Assembly: GCF_023973825.1 (NCBI RefSeq)
Contig: NC_090122.1
Coordinates: 248,001 to 312,000 of the forward strand
Direction of reading: 5' to 3'
DNA: 64,000 nt
Source: Plasmodium brasilianum
Lineage: Eukaryota > Apicomplexa > Aconoidasida > Haemosporida > Plasmodiidae
Shown: positions 35,541-48,200 of the stretch, piece after piece
Numbering within the stretch: position 1 is the stretch's first letter
How the letters are laid out: each line of letters starts with the position of its first letter
The notes under the pieces: generated by a model
Database searches by the model: none
Told to the model about the DNA's origin: nothing
The model's input: the letters and a program-made list of their open reading frames with translations, nothing else
Made by a program: the position numbers and the translations under genes

Positions 35541-36261
35541 CTACAATATACGCAAATTGTTTATTTATTAATTTTTTTTTTTTCTTTGATACTTTTTTTT
35601 TTTGCCTTTTTTTGCATATTTCTTTAAATAGTATATTATTACATAATGTGGAATTATGAACTCCATACAATTTTATATTAAAAATGAAAAGGGGAAGATG
35701 GAAAATTAAAATATAAAAAAAGGAAAAAGGCATAATGAAATTATAAAAAGTGGACAAAGGCATAAGGAAAGTAGGAAAAAACGAAAATGTGAAGGACTAA
35801 AATACCTTGAGAAGGTAAAAATAATAAAAAAGAAAAAAACAACTTTCAGTGCGTATAATAAAAATATTAAATAAGAGTGTACTTAAAATACGGGTATATA
35901 TATATATATATATGTATGTTACTTCCCCTATTTTCCTTTTTCACTTGAGTTATATGCGTAAGGTAGATATTCATATTTATATATATAAATACATATATAT
36001 ATACATACATACATGAATACATAGTACGCATTTGGTACATTTAAAAAAAGGGGTTGGAACGGTAATGATTATTAAAACCATTAAAAATGCAATTAAAAAC
36101 AAAATAATAATACTAGAGGGGTATACATATATACATATATGTGTCCGTGTGTATATATGTTAACACATATATATATATATATATACACATGATAATGCGC
36201 CAGGCTTTCAAAATTATTAATAAAAAAATAAACGTAAAATTTGAGGAACAAAAACAAACAA

Positions 36262-36385
36262 ACAAAAGAGAAATGAGAAATGAGAAATGAAAAATGAGAA
36301 ATGAAAAATGAGAAATGAAAAATGAGAAATGAAAAATAAGAAATGAGAAATAAGAAATGAAAAATGAAAAATAAGAAATAAGATA
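36262..36385. repeat. Short purine-rich tandem repeat (gaaatgaaaaat)
   Basis: Runs of 7-8 and 15 bp units built from agaaatg and aaaaatg, immediately downstream of the AP2 gene's 3' end side. Gives a spurious Ser/Phe/His ORF on the minus strand. Confidence 0.8.
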
Positions 36386-36699
36386 AAAGGGGAATCTTAA
36401 TCAAAAAAGCAAAACTGCCGCGAACGGATATGCGTATGTACACATATACAAATACGCGCACAAATCGGGATTTATACAACATGTACTCAAACGGTTTGTT
36501 GTTACACTTTATTTGTTTTTATCACAATATGCATACACTACTTACGGGACACACCGCTAATAGGATACACCGCTACGCACACATGTTAATGCGTGGGTAT
36601 CATGCCACACACTCCTACCATTGTGCATTTCTTTCCCATAAATGGTCTTCTCCTCCTTCAGCTACTTATAATCTCTGTTTACTTTATACATACAATATT

Positions 36700-36731
<32 letters not shown>

Positions 36732-36742
36732 CACTTGAAAAA

Positions 36743-37854
36743 CTAGGAAGAAATCTTCTGATCATCCGCCACTGCTTCCAAAAAGTTGCTCACAGCATGT
36801 GAATCGATGGCAGGAAAGTGAAGGTTTCGAATGTATTTATTTGACAGGCCTAACGAGTTAGATAACATCCTTGAAGAGTTTAATGATTGCTTATTGTCTA
36901 TACCACCATTAGTATACGAATTAATTAATGTATTGGAGCCAAAATTTAGAGAGCCTTTTTTGGTGTTACTACTTTTCCTGTTATCCGCATTCAAGCTAGA
37001 TCTTAATAAATCAACTGTGTTAAATGAGCCACTATCATTTTTTGCGCATTCAATAAAAAAATTTATGTTATCCTCTACTTTCACATAGTCATTATTATTA
37101 CTATTGCCAGTAGTAGCATTATTATTATTATGTTGATGGTGATGATGATGATTACTATTAGCACCATTAGCCATAGTTAACTTGTTCATTTTTCTACTGC
37201 CTGTTGTTAATATATGTGGATCGTTCATATCGCTAGTTATATCTGCTGTTAATTTGTTACTTATTAGACAACCATCTTCATCATCATTTGAGTATAGTAA
37301 ACAGTCATCTTTCATTTTACTATCTTTAGTATAGGTCATAGAATCATCACTGTTCGAATGATTAGAATTATTACCTAAGGAAGAAATATTTTTTACATTA
37401 TTTTTTACTAAATTACTACTACTTGTAATTACATTACTACTCTTTTTTTTTCCTTTTTTCCCATCCGAATTTTTTAAATCCGTATGATGTTTATATTCCT
37501 TTTCCCATTCCGTTCTTTTTAATATGGATAATTTTCTTGCTTCATTATATCCATATTTACTTACACTAAAACTTGTAAATAGTCTCTTATTGTTAGCTAT
37601 TTGAAAATATGCATTCCATTTTCCTACACCTCTAGGTGATTTTGAAAAATATACCCCTTTTACTTTATCATCATTAGGGTTCACACCCACAGGCATTTCA
37701 TATTTAAGTTTCCCCATTCCGTAATTTGTTGTTGGTACAGGGGATATTGTGGACGTGTTTTTCAAACTCTTTGTGCTTTTATTACTACTACTAACATGTG
37801 CATTGGTACTACTATTGCTATTGCTATTGCTGTTGCTATTGCTGTTGCTATTGC

Positions 37855-37895
<41 letters not shown>

Positions 37896-40800
37896 GTATT
37901 ATTAGTATTATTAGTATTAATATTTTTTTTATTTTTATTATTATTATTGTTATTATTACTACTACTGCTGTGATTGGCATTACTGCTACTACTGTTATTA
38001 TTGATACCATTACTGTTGTTGTTACCATTCATTCCAATATTTCTACCTAAATCGTTTTTGTTATGCTTGTAACTATTATTAATAATCATGCTAGCATCAG
38101 ATTTGACATTATTATTCATTATCAAATCACTACTTTCTTGATTCGTTAAAGACATTTCGGAACCATTAGCACTCATCTTAGAGTTATAATCAGCATTATA
38201 ATCGTAGCTATTCTTTTTTTGAATACTATTTGAACTATTTAAATTATAACCAACATTCATATTCATAATGCTACTACCGTTATTATGATTGTGATTATTA
38301 CTAATACTACCATTGTTACTACTTAGTTTGTTTATTATGTTACTACTGCTACTATGTAACGAACTCTCTAGTAAACCATTAGAATTATTTGTTTTTAATA
38401 TAAAATCATACAACGTACTAGGGTTTATATGATCCCCGGTATTTTTAAAAGATGATCCGAGTACTACTCCTCCTGCACATCCTCCCCCTACTATACTTCC
38501 TCCTTTCTTTTTCAAATTCTCTTGTGATAATGTTAACACTTCTTTAAAATTTTTACTATTATTTATATTACTATTCTTACATCCAAAAGTTTTTCTTACA
38601 TGCATTATGTGCGAACTGCAATCATCCAATGACAACTCGTTCGAGTCCTTTTTCCTATAATCACCTCCTCCACTGCTTATGCCAACATTATTATTGTTGT
38701 TAATACTACTACTAATACTGTTCATGCTACCGCTAATGTCATTCATGCTGCTGCTCATGTTATTGCTCATGTTATTGCTCATGTTATTGCTAATGCTATT
38801 GCTAATGCTATTGCTAATGCTATTGCCAATGTTATTGCTAATAGCATTACTAATAGAATTGCTAATAGCATTGCCAATAGTACTGCCCTTATTATTACCA
38901 CTACTAGCGCTATCATTATTGCAATTTTTTTTCGTTTCTAACAAGTTAAATTTTAGCTTTTTTAAAACGTTTGTGTTACATAATAAGTAATTCAAGTCAT
39001 CGAAGGAACTATTGTTCAGAATCGTATTACAGCTGTTTCCATTGCACCCATCGCTTCCATTACACCCATCACTTCCATTACACCCACCGCTATTATTGTT
39101 GCACATGGGCATATGATGATTATCATGTATTTTTCTCTTTCTTAGCATATTTTGGAGACTACTTGATAACAAATTATAGCTGTTCTCATTCATATTTAGC
39201 ACTCCTTGTTCTCTATCATACTTCGAGTAACAATCCCGGTCATCATAGTTGTTTTCATCCTTATATTTGTAATCTTGATGATGGAATTTGTTCACATCAT
39301 TATTGCTAACACAGTCAAGCTTCAATTTATTTTCATAATAACATTTCAGATCCATGGACTCATTCTCAATGTTGTTGTACACGTCACTCAGTCCTTTATC
39401 CTACATAGGGATGCGCAATAGGAGGAGGAAAAAAACAAAAAAAAATTAAAAATAAATAAATTAAACAGCATAAAATAGTATTAAAATAAAACAGCATAGA
39501 ATAGTATTAAAACAAAACAGCATAGAATAGTATTAAAACAAAACAGCATAGAATAGTATTAAAACAAAACAGCATAGAATAGTATTAAAACAAAACAGCA
39601 TAGAATAGTATTAAAACAAAACAGCATAGAATAGTATTAAAACAAAACAGCATAAAATAATATAAAAATATAGAGTTCATGCATATGTGGGCATAAACTT
39701 TAACATAGCTATAAAGCGGTATGTCCGCAAAGAGGCGTAGTTGCACGAATGGTGGTACACGGATATCCCACATACACTCGTACATCCATTAAAGCAATAT
39801 ATATGCACGTATATGTATGCACGTATGTATGCACGTATGTATGCACAAGCATGCGTTACCTCCATCGCGTGTGCTGCGCTAAGCTGAGCGTAGAGATGGT
39901 GCCTCAAGATATTCAAATCACTCGGACTTATGTCCAGGTCCTTCAACTTGGACTTATCATTTTTACACGAATTTGCATATTCCGCCATGAACATTTTTAA
40001 ATGAATATATGCATTCAGATTATTACAGCTATTATTAATGTTGTTATTACTGTTGTTATTACTACTGCTATTACTGTTGCTGTTACCGTTACAATTGTTG
40101 TTGATGTTGTTATTACCATTGTTATTACTGTTGTTGGTGCTGCTATTATTATTGTTTATATCATGCATGGTAGAATGGCTACACGTGCTATACATATTCT
40201 CACTTTCTTTAGAGTTCAACTTACTCAGATTTTTGTATTTTTCTACGACTTTTTCTGCTTCTTGAATATAATTGTTGTTAAAATCGTTGTAGGAATTATA
40301 ATCAATGCTGACATTTAATTTGTTCAGAATGTTTTCATCCGAGTAACTACATTTCTTCTTGCTTAGATTGGAAACAGAGCCATGGTTACTGTAAGTCATG
40401 TTGTTACCTCTGCTGCTCATGCGCATATTCGCATTACAGTTGTTACTTAAAAATGAGCTTTTACTATTATTATTATGGCTGTTACTGTTATTATTATTAT
40501 TGCTGTTGTTACTACTACCATTGATATGGTTATTACTATTACCATTGCTATCACCAGCAGCAGTCCCACCTGTCAGAGGAACATTCGTGCTACTATTAGG
40601 GCAGTTAAAAAAATGGCTACTATTCATGCAATTTAAATGAAGTGGACTTGTACATGCAAAATGATTTGCGTGTAAGGTACAGCCATAATTAAGATGAGTA
40701 TTTGCTACTCCTACTCCTCCACAATTACCGTAGAAATTATTACAGTGAACTCTACTTCCGTTACTGCTACTACTATTATTATTGTTATTGTTAATACTGT

Positions 40801-43165
40801 TCATGTTGCTAACATTGCTAACATTGCTAACATTGCTAACATTACTAACATTGTTAACATTATTAACATTATTAATATGGCTAACGTTGTTAATATTACT
40901 AATGCTGCTAACACTGTTGTTATTATTGCAATATAAATGGTTCTTTCCCCGTTTGAAATCGATAGGTGCAATGTTTGTATTACTGATATTTGTGCAAACA
41001 TTATTGCTATTCCTTTGTGCACCACAATACATACTTAATATGGTGGGCTCACCATCCGAGTTTGTACTATTACTTAGATAATATGAGGTACTAAAGTATG
41101 GATTTCTTAAAGCTAAATCATGCATTTCGTCAACAACTTCTTTTGTCAAATTATTCTCTACTTCTTCTATTATTTGTTTACGCATTTCGTTAATATCTAA
41201 TGAGCACGCGTCACTTGAACAACTTGTTTTTTCTATTATGATATCACCATGACTTTGTAACATTTTAAATTTTTTAATTATTTCTAATTCTTCTAAACAT
41301 TCAATAACTGAATCCATAAATAAATTCTTAGCAGAACATATTTTTAAATTTGAAAAACAACACAAGTATATATCTAAATTATTAATTTCTATATTATTTA
41401 ATATATTTACAAAATGATATTCAAATGCTTTGTTTGCTTCCCCCCATAGAGATGTTAACCTTTTCATAATCCTTAAATAACTTAAACATATAATTTTTGA
41501 TTTTTTAATTAGTTCACTTTTACTAATAGATTCATTCATATTATTTGTGTTATCAATAATGCACCTGTAACCGTCAAAACTGTTATGTTTTCGATGCCCA
41601 ATACAACTCACTTTATTATTACTAATACTACTACTACAAAGCACATTGTTACTCACGTTGCTGTTGCAAGGCATGTGGTTACTACTCACACTACTACTGC
41701 AAGGCATGTTAGTACTGCTGTTATCATTGCTACCGCTTCCGTTGTTGTTATTGTTGTTTGTACTCATCATACTCGTGCAGCTTCCAACAATGCCACCAGA
41801 GCAGTTGTTCATTATTACCTCTTTCCTATCCTCCGTATAATATTTTTCATAAAGATGACTATCATGGTTCATATCATCATTACTTTTTATATTCAAAAAA
41901 TTGTCAATTAAGGAAAATGCTTTCTTTTGATTTATAGATCCTTGTTCTAAATTTGTTTTTTTTGACAGCAAATCTTTTATGAATGTATGCTTGAAATGAT
42001 CGCTACTTCCGTTGTTCATGATCTCCTGATCGTCATCATTATCGTTACTATGGTTGCTATGATTGCTGTTGTTACTGTTGTTGATGTTGTTACTATTGTT
42101 ACTATTACTGTTACTGTCATCCATGTTATTGTCCATTTCGTTTTCCTCCTTGCCCGTTGAGTTTTCTGACTTAACTTCCTCCTTATTATAAGCACATGTA
42201 TTACTACAACTGATAAAATTATTGTCAAGCTTCTCATTCGACTCCTCCTCATCATATATTTTCTTTCCATATCCACTTCTTCTATTACTGCTACTGATAA
42301 TTATATTATTATTACAATCATTATGGGTATTCTTTTCATTGAAGTCCGATGTGTCTGAACTTTTTTTTTTTTTATATGAAGCACACAATGACTCCCCCCC
42401 TTCTATGTTATCATTGCTGTTGGTACTGTTGCCATTATTGTTACTACCACATACATTGCCATTTCCATTACCACTAGAAGAATTACTGTTGTCATTAATA
42501 CTGTATAACCGCGGATTTCGTTCCTCTTCTACGTCTTCTACCTCCTCTTCCTCTTCTTCTTCCATCTCTTCAACTTCGTATATTTCTTCCCCTTTTAAAT
42601 CATCATCTACCTTATCATCTTTACAATTAATATAAAATTTATCATTACTTATATCTTCACTTGGATGTGTATTATCTAATTTCTCGTCACTCTCACAAAT
42701 TAGTCTTTTTTCATTAATTTCTAACCCCATTTTTTCGGATTCAAAATCAATACCATCATTATCTTTATCATTATTTTCATATTTGTTACTACAGTTTCCA
42801 CTATGTTGCTTATCCGTTTGTTCTTCATCATTGTCTTCTTCATTTTCACTTAATTGCTTCGTATGATCATCATCATTTAAAATCGTAGCTGCCTTTGCTA
42901 TGTTATTAAACGTCCCTTCATTCACACTCTCCATACTTCCCATATTAATTAAAAGCGGTGTTGCTGTTCTACTAATTGGATATAACTGCGTCTGTTGTTC
43001 TGAATAGTTCATATAATTATCCATCTTATTTAATGAATCCTCAATATATGCATTTTTTCCCTCATCCGAATTTTCGTTCTCACCTTTCGAACTTGACCTT
43101 TTATTTTTCTCATCCACTTCACCTGTTTTTTTGCTAGTATTTGAGCTAGTTCTAAGAGCAAACAT
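36743..43165 (-). CDS. AP2-11: ApiAP2 DNA-binding protein, two exons (AP2-11 orthologue by synteny)
   Basis: Exon 1 39860-43165, exon 2 36743-39400, joined by a phase-0 intron (donor GAG/GTAACG at 39860/39859, acceptor ccctatgtag before 39400); 1,987 residues. Separately, the second ORF has no ATG at its N-terminus (it opens with GTG), which supports the join. The single AP2 domain lies near residues 1680-1740: GVYFSKSPRGVGKWNAYF, QIANNKRLFTSFSVSKYGYN, EARKLSILKRTEWEKEY, the fold that binds DNA in apicomplexan transcription factors. A conserved helical block at about 548-637 of exon 1 (IICLSYLRIMKRLTSLWGEA ... FMDSVIECLEELEIIKKF) resembles the AP2-coincident ACDC domain. The rest is Asn/Ser-rich with acidic patches (EEMEEEEEEEVEDVEEE). 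Start ATG 43165 (MFALRTSSN) is chosen over an upstream Phe-rich non-ATG extension. Neighbours are pescadillo (convergent) and the MscS channel. Confidence 0.9.
37800..37975. repeat. Trinucleotide tracts encoding Asn/Ser in the AP2 protein
   Basis: att, act, gct and att-agt alternations encode NSNSNS, a pure Asn run and NTNNTNNTN. These explain the long Leu/Ile ORFs on the opposite strand. Confidence 0.85.
39401..39859 (-). other. Intron of the AP2 gene
   Basis: 459-bp intron with GT...AG ends in phase 0. About 200 bp of it is the 26-bp minisatellite at 39466-39673. Exon 1 otherwise reads through the donor into a short unrelated Tyr/Ala/Ile-rich tail, which is the reason two separate ORFs appear. 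Confidence 0.85.
39466..39673. repeat. 26-bp minisatellite in the AP2 intron, seven full copies plus partial
   Basis: Unit starts cagcatagaatagtattaaa, with starts at 39466, 39492, 39518, 39544, 39570, 39596, 39622 and 39648. Central copies are identical; the first and last carry aaaa for gaaa changes. Confidence 0.95.
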
Positions 43166-45151
43166 TGGACTTGATGTTATATTCAAAAAAAAAAAAGAAA
43201 GAAAAAGGAAAGGAAAAAAAAAAAAATACACAAAATAAACAAAATTAACAAAGATAGAGAAAAGAAGGGAAGAAGGCTAAAAAGTTGAAGAAAAAGTGGA
43301 GATAGCACTGCAAAAAAAAAAAAAAAAAGCGACACACGTCCGTCTTACTTATCAATAAATATTAAACATCACAATACACCACACCTTTCCCTTTTATATA
43401 ACTTTTTTAAATATATAATTTCACTTAACTAACCGAGCCCATAAAAATTAAACATTATAAATAATGCATATACGTATATATGTATGTATACATATACTTT
43501 CTTTTTTTTCAATTATGTTGTTTATATACAATATCTATTCTTCATCGACACCGATAAAAGAAGTAATTTCCTCCTATATATATATACATACATGTATTAA
43601 CATGCATATATGCTCCTTTTGCACAACGTTCAATTTTTACATAAATATAAAATATATATGCACATACGTAAGCATACCACTTTATATATGCCTTTATAAA
43701 ATGTTTTCCATACAATTAAAAAAAAAAAAAAAAGATAATAAAAAATTTCTACGTATACCTCAAAAACGAACAAAAACACATCTTAATTTCTACAACATAA
43801 CATAAAAAGAAGTGTACACAATTTAAAATTTTTGCAGCAAAAAAAATGTATATCTCTGTTAATAAAACGGCAAACAAAAACAACTAAACAAAAAAAAAAG
43901 AAAAAAAAAAAGGGAATTATATAAAATAATAGGCAAAATTAAACGTTAATATGGAAAATAAAAGAAATAAAAACATGAAATGGAAGAAAAAAGTAAAAGA
44001 AAATTAAACAAAAAGATACACGTAGACATACATTTTTTATTATAAAATACGCATAAATGTGTAGTACGTATGTTATATATATACATATGTATGTATATGT
44101 GTATGTATATGTGTATGTATATGTGTATGTATATATGTATTAATATATGTATATATGTATGTATATATATATGTATATATGTATGTAAATATGCAAGTAT
44201 ATATAATAAATATATTTAAAAAAGCATAATGCACCTTCTTTCCTCCTATATGTCCTTAAAAAATGCACTGTTGTCTAAGTTGCACGATTATGATGATGTA
44301 AAATGTTCATATACATCTTATTTATTACATATGTATGCCCATGCATATTCATATATAAATATGCATGTGTACATAAAGACATATAAAAGATGAATTTCTT
44401 TTTTAAAAAAAGTACATACAACGCTTTACAACTTTATATGTATGTATAATTGTGCATACATATGCGTACATAAATATGTGCATACATATGTGCACATATA
44501 TATATACAAATAAGTACAGATTAAACGAAATTCACGTAAATTATTTTAATTAAGAACTGCCATCATTCGTATACATGAATATGCATATATATTTCGACAT
44601 ATTTTTTATGTACTAAATTTATTAATTCATGATACAAAATTTTATTTTTTATATGTGCTGTTATTTAAATAAATATTAAGGAAACGTACAAGAAGATACA
44701 TGCAAAACAACGGAAAATTTTGATTGCTAATTTAAAATAAGATATTTTTAAATATATAAAAATTTCCAACTAATTACGTACTTTTCGTGCAAGTATAATT
44801 ATATATATATATATATGTATACATATATATATATTTTTTTTTTTTAATAATTTTATATGTTCCTACTAAACCTATAAATACTGTCGTTCGCACGTTGCAA
44901 AAAAGTAATATATATATACATATAAGTATAAATGCACTTCAAAAATCACAAAATACGTAAAAATAAGAAATTCACAAAACTCTTACAAAAGGATTATTTA
45001 TATAACTAAATTACACTCATGCAATAACATAAAAAAAAAAAAAATTTATCATTGCATAAATATAAATTTCCTTAAATCAACGGAAGGGGGGAAAAGGAAA
45101 AATAGATATTATTTTGGGAAATATTTTTTTATATAATAATATAACATATAC

Positions 45152-45205
<54 letters not shown>

Positions 45206-48200
45206 ATATGTATGTGTTCTAATAACGTAAGTACAATATATACAAAGAGTGTTTATCTTTTTTATACATACTTTTTTTCTACATAAAAAAAAAAAAAAAA
45301 AAGAATACCAGCGAATTTTTATATATATACAATAAAATACTTGAATAATAAATATTATGCAAAACAAAAAAAAAAAAAAAAGTCAAACTTTTAATAAATG
45401 TAGAATAACGTTATATTTTTTATATAATGCATAAGTATATTTTGAAAACAATTCAAATTTATATATATATATATATATATATTCTTAATAAATATTTATA
45501 AAAACGTGACAAAAAAAAAGGAAATAAAAAGAATAACATATATATTTTTCTAAGAATACGTACCTTTAATTTGAAAACAAATAATTATTTTTTGCATACA
45601 AGTATTTTTTATATATATCTTTTTTTTGTTATATAGTATGTATTTTATATCATGTATAAAAATTTATGTATGTTGCATACATATATATATATATTTGTAT
45701 ATATTTACTACATCATAGGACTGAATTTGATATACATTTATATACAAATGTTGAAATATATTTAAATATGAAAAAAACATATAATAATTTAAGTAAATAC
45801 GTATGCAAAGGAAATTTTTATAAAAAAAATAAATAATTTAAAGGATACGATGTATATATAAAATAATATATATATTACGAGTTGTGAAAAATGTAACGTT
45901 TTTTTTTTTTTTTTTTTGGTGGTGGGGGGGATATAAAAAATAAATGTAAAATTGAACACAAAATGTACGATATAATAACAGTATTAAAACACAAATAAAT
46001 AAATAAGCAAATATATACATATATAAATATTTCTACATATATACATATATAGATATAGAATTAAAAAAATATAATTAATTTTTTTATGTAGAAAATATTT
46101 ATATAAAAAGAATATTTTTGTTTTGTGTGCTTCAAAATAACGATACAATATGTCATATACATCATATACAAAACATCATGTAGGTACTAATAAATATAAT
46201 TATATATACTTTTAATATTTTTTTATTATACATACATACACAATATATATTATGTATACAAACATACAAGTTATATATATATATATTACATACATATCGT
46301 ACTAAATAATTGTGCATATATATACATGTAATAATTATATATATTATTTTTAGTTTATATTTTCTGGAAATAACTGCCTTAAAATAAAAATACGTAACAG
46401 TGGGGTGGTGTATACATCAAAAAAAAAAAAAAAAAAAAAAAAAAAAGCATGCGTTTTTTTCTATATTATTAGAAAATATTATAAAAAAAATTTAAAAAAA
46501 CAATTCAAACGAGCATCAAGAAATTTTTTTTTGTTCATTTACGTAATATTGTATATATATATATATAAATAATTTATGTTACCAAAATAACTCTTTTACA
46601 TGCTATATATATATACATGTATATAAATATAGTATATGTAAGGAAAAAATACTGGCATAGATTTTTACAATTTTGAAAGAACATTAACTAAAATGTATAT
46701 TCATAATATATTAAAAATTAACACAAAAATGATACGAACATTCATTATACGTTCTTTTTTTTTTTTTTTTTTTGTTAATATTTTTTCGCTTTTTCCTTTA
46801 TTTTTTTTTTTATGTTATATGCGCATTTTTATTTTTTGACATCACAAAAAGAAAACAAAATTTTAATCAAACATATGCATGTTTCCGCTGCTTGTGGAGA
46901 AATAAAAATATATATTACATGTATATGTTATATGATATATTACAGTATGTGCATGTTATAAGTATATATATTTATGTATAATTTTATGTATATATATGTA
47001 CATATATGTGTATATATGTATATATATACATTAATATAATACGTATTAATAACATGAATGTTATATTGTGAACACAAATGAAGAACATGAAAAAAAACAA
47101 AAAAAAAACAAAAGGTGTTTTTATAAAATATTATTCACACGTACAGCAATCGAAAAAATTATGCTCTTTTTATGTTTCTACAACCGAATGTTATTATAAA
47201 AACAAAAAAAAAAATATTGCTGTTCCTTCTTTCTATACTGTTCTTTTGTTATGTTTTTTGCTTTTGTTCTTTAAACAAAACCTTATGAAGATTCCTTGCT
47301 TGGTGTGCATGTAATTTTCACATACTGACATAAAATAATACAAAAATATAACAAAAGGTATTACAAAAATATTACAAAAAATATAAAAATTGGAAAAAAT
47401 ATATTAACAAAATTGCATGCAGGATGTAACATATCAATGTGTGTTTTCATGCACCACAAAAACACATGCTTTTATGCAATAATATAAAAAAAAAAAATTT
47501 AAGTGAAAAGTATACATTCAAATAAATGCATATACTGTAAAAAAAGATAACAAAATTTAAACATGATATATATATAGGTAAATATAAATATATTCATATG
47601 CTTTTTATTTTACATACATTTTTTTTGCTTTGGGATATGTAAACATAAAATTTCTTACGAAATAAGTGCACATATTTAAAAAGTAAAAATAATTTTTATA
47701 AAATAACCTTAAAAGGAGTAGGAAAAATAGTATACTGTTTATTTTTAAATACAAATTTTACTTGTTCTATGTATTCATTTACAGCTTATTTTTGTAGGAA
47801 ACAAATAGTACATAACTGTGTCATCTTATTTCGTGAAAATATACATAAACGCATATACACATATATATATATACATACATATTCTACCGTTTGACATATG
47901 CATTTATTTTTTTATAAGATAATATATCACTAGCACAAGACCCTTTTTCTTCATAAAACAAAAATTTTATAGAAATATATATATTATGTGATATGCACAC
48001 AATTAAAAAAAAATATATATATATATATTATATATATGTATATACATGTATGTACATACATATGAGTACATACAGTATTTCATGTATTATACTCCAAAAA
48101 AATAACACATCCATATAATTTAATTATTGCATAAATAAACTACTTCTACAGACATATATTTGTTACATTTTAAGTGTTTCTTCATAATGAAATACTTTCT

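Larger units (their letters stand above)
33660..36742. other. Intergenic between convergent pescadillo and AP2 genes
   Basis: About 3.1 kb of 3' flank from both sides. It contains (ATAC)/(AT) tracts around 34215-34260, 35070-35190 and 35500-35540, poly-A/T runs, and a gaaatgaaaaat-type repeat at 36262-36385. A small minus-strand two-exon candidate at 34671-34966 is listed separately. Nothing else convincing is present. Confidence 0.6.

Noticed and set aside
39677..39859. C-terminal tail of the AP2 exon-1 ORF beyond 39860
   Set aside because: Sequence past the donor GTAACG is intronic: Ala/Tyr/Ile repeats from a microsatellite, then unrelated residues.
43166..43231. Phe/Leu-rich N-terminal extension of the AP2 exon 1, which could pass for a signal peptide
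   Set aside because: It opens on a GTG rather than ATG and translates a poly-purine/pyrimidine tract; ATG 43165 is preferred.
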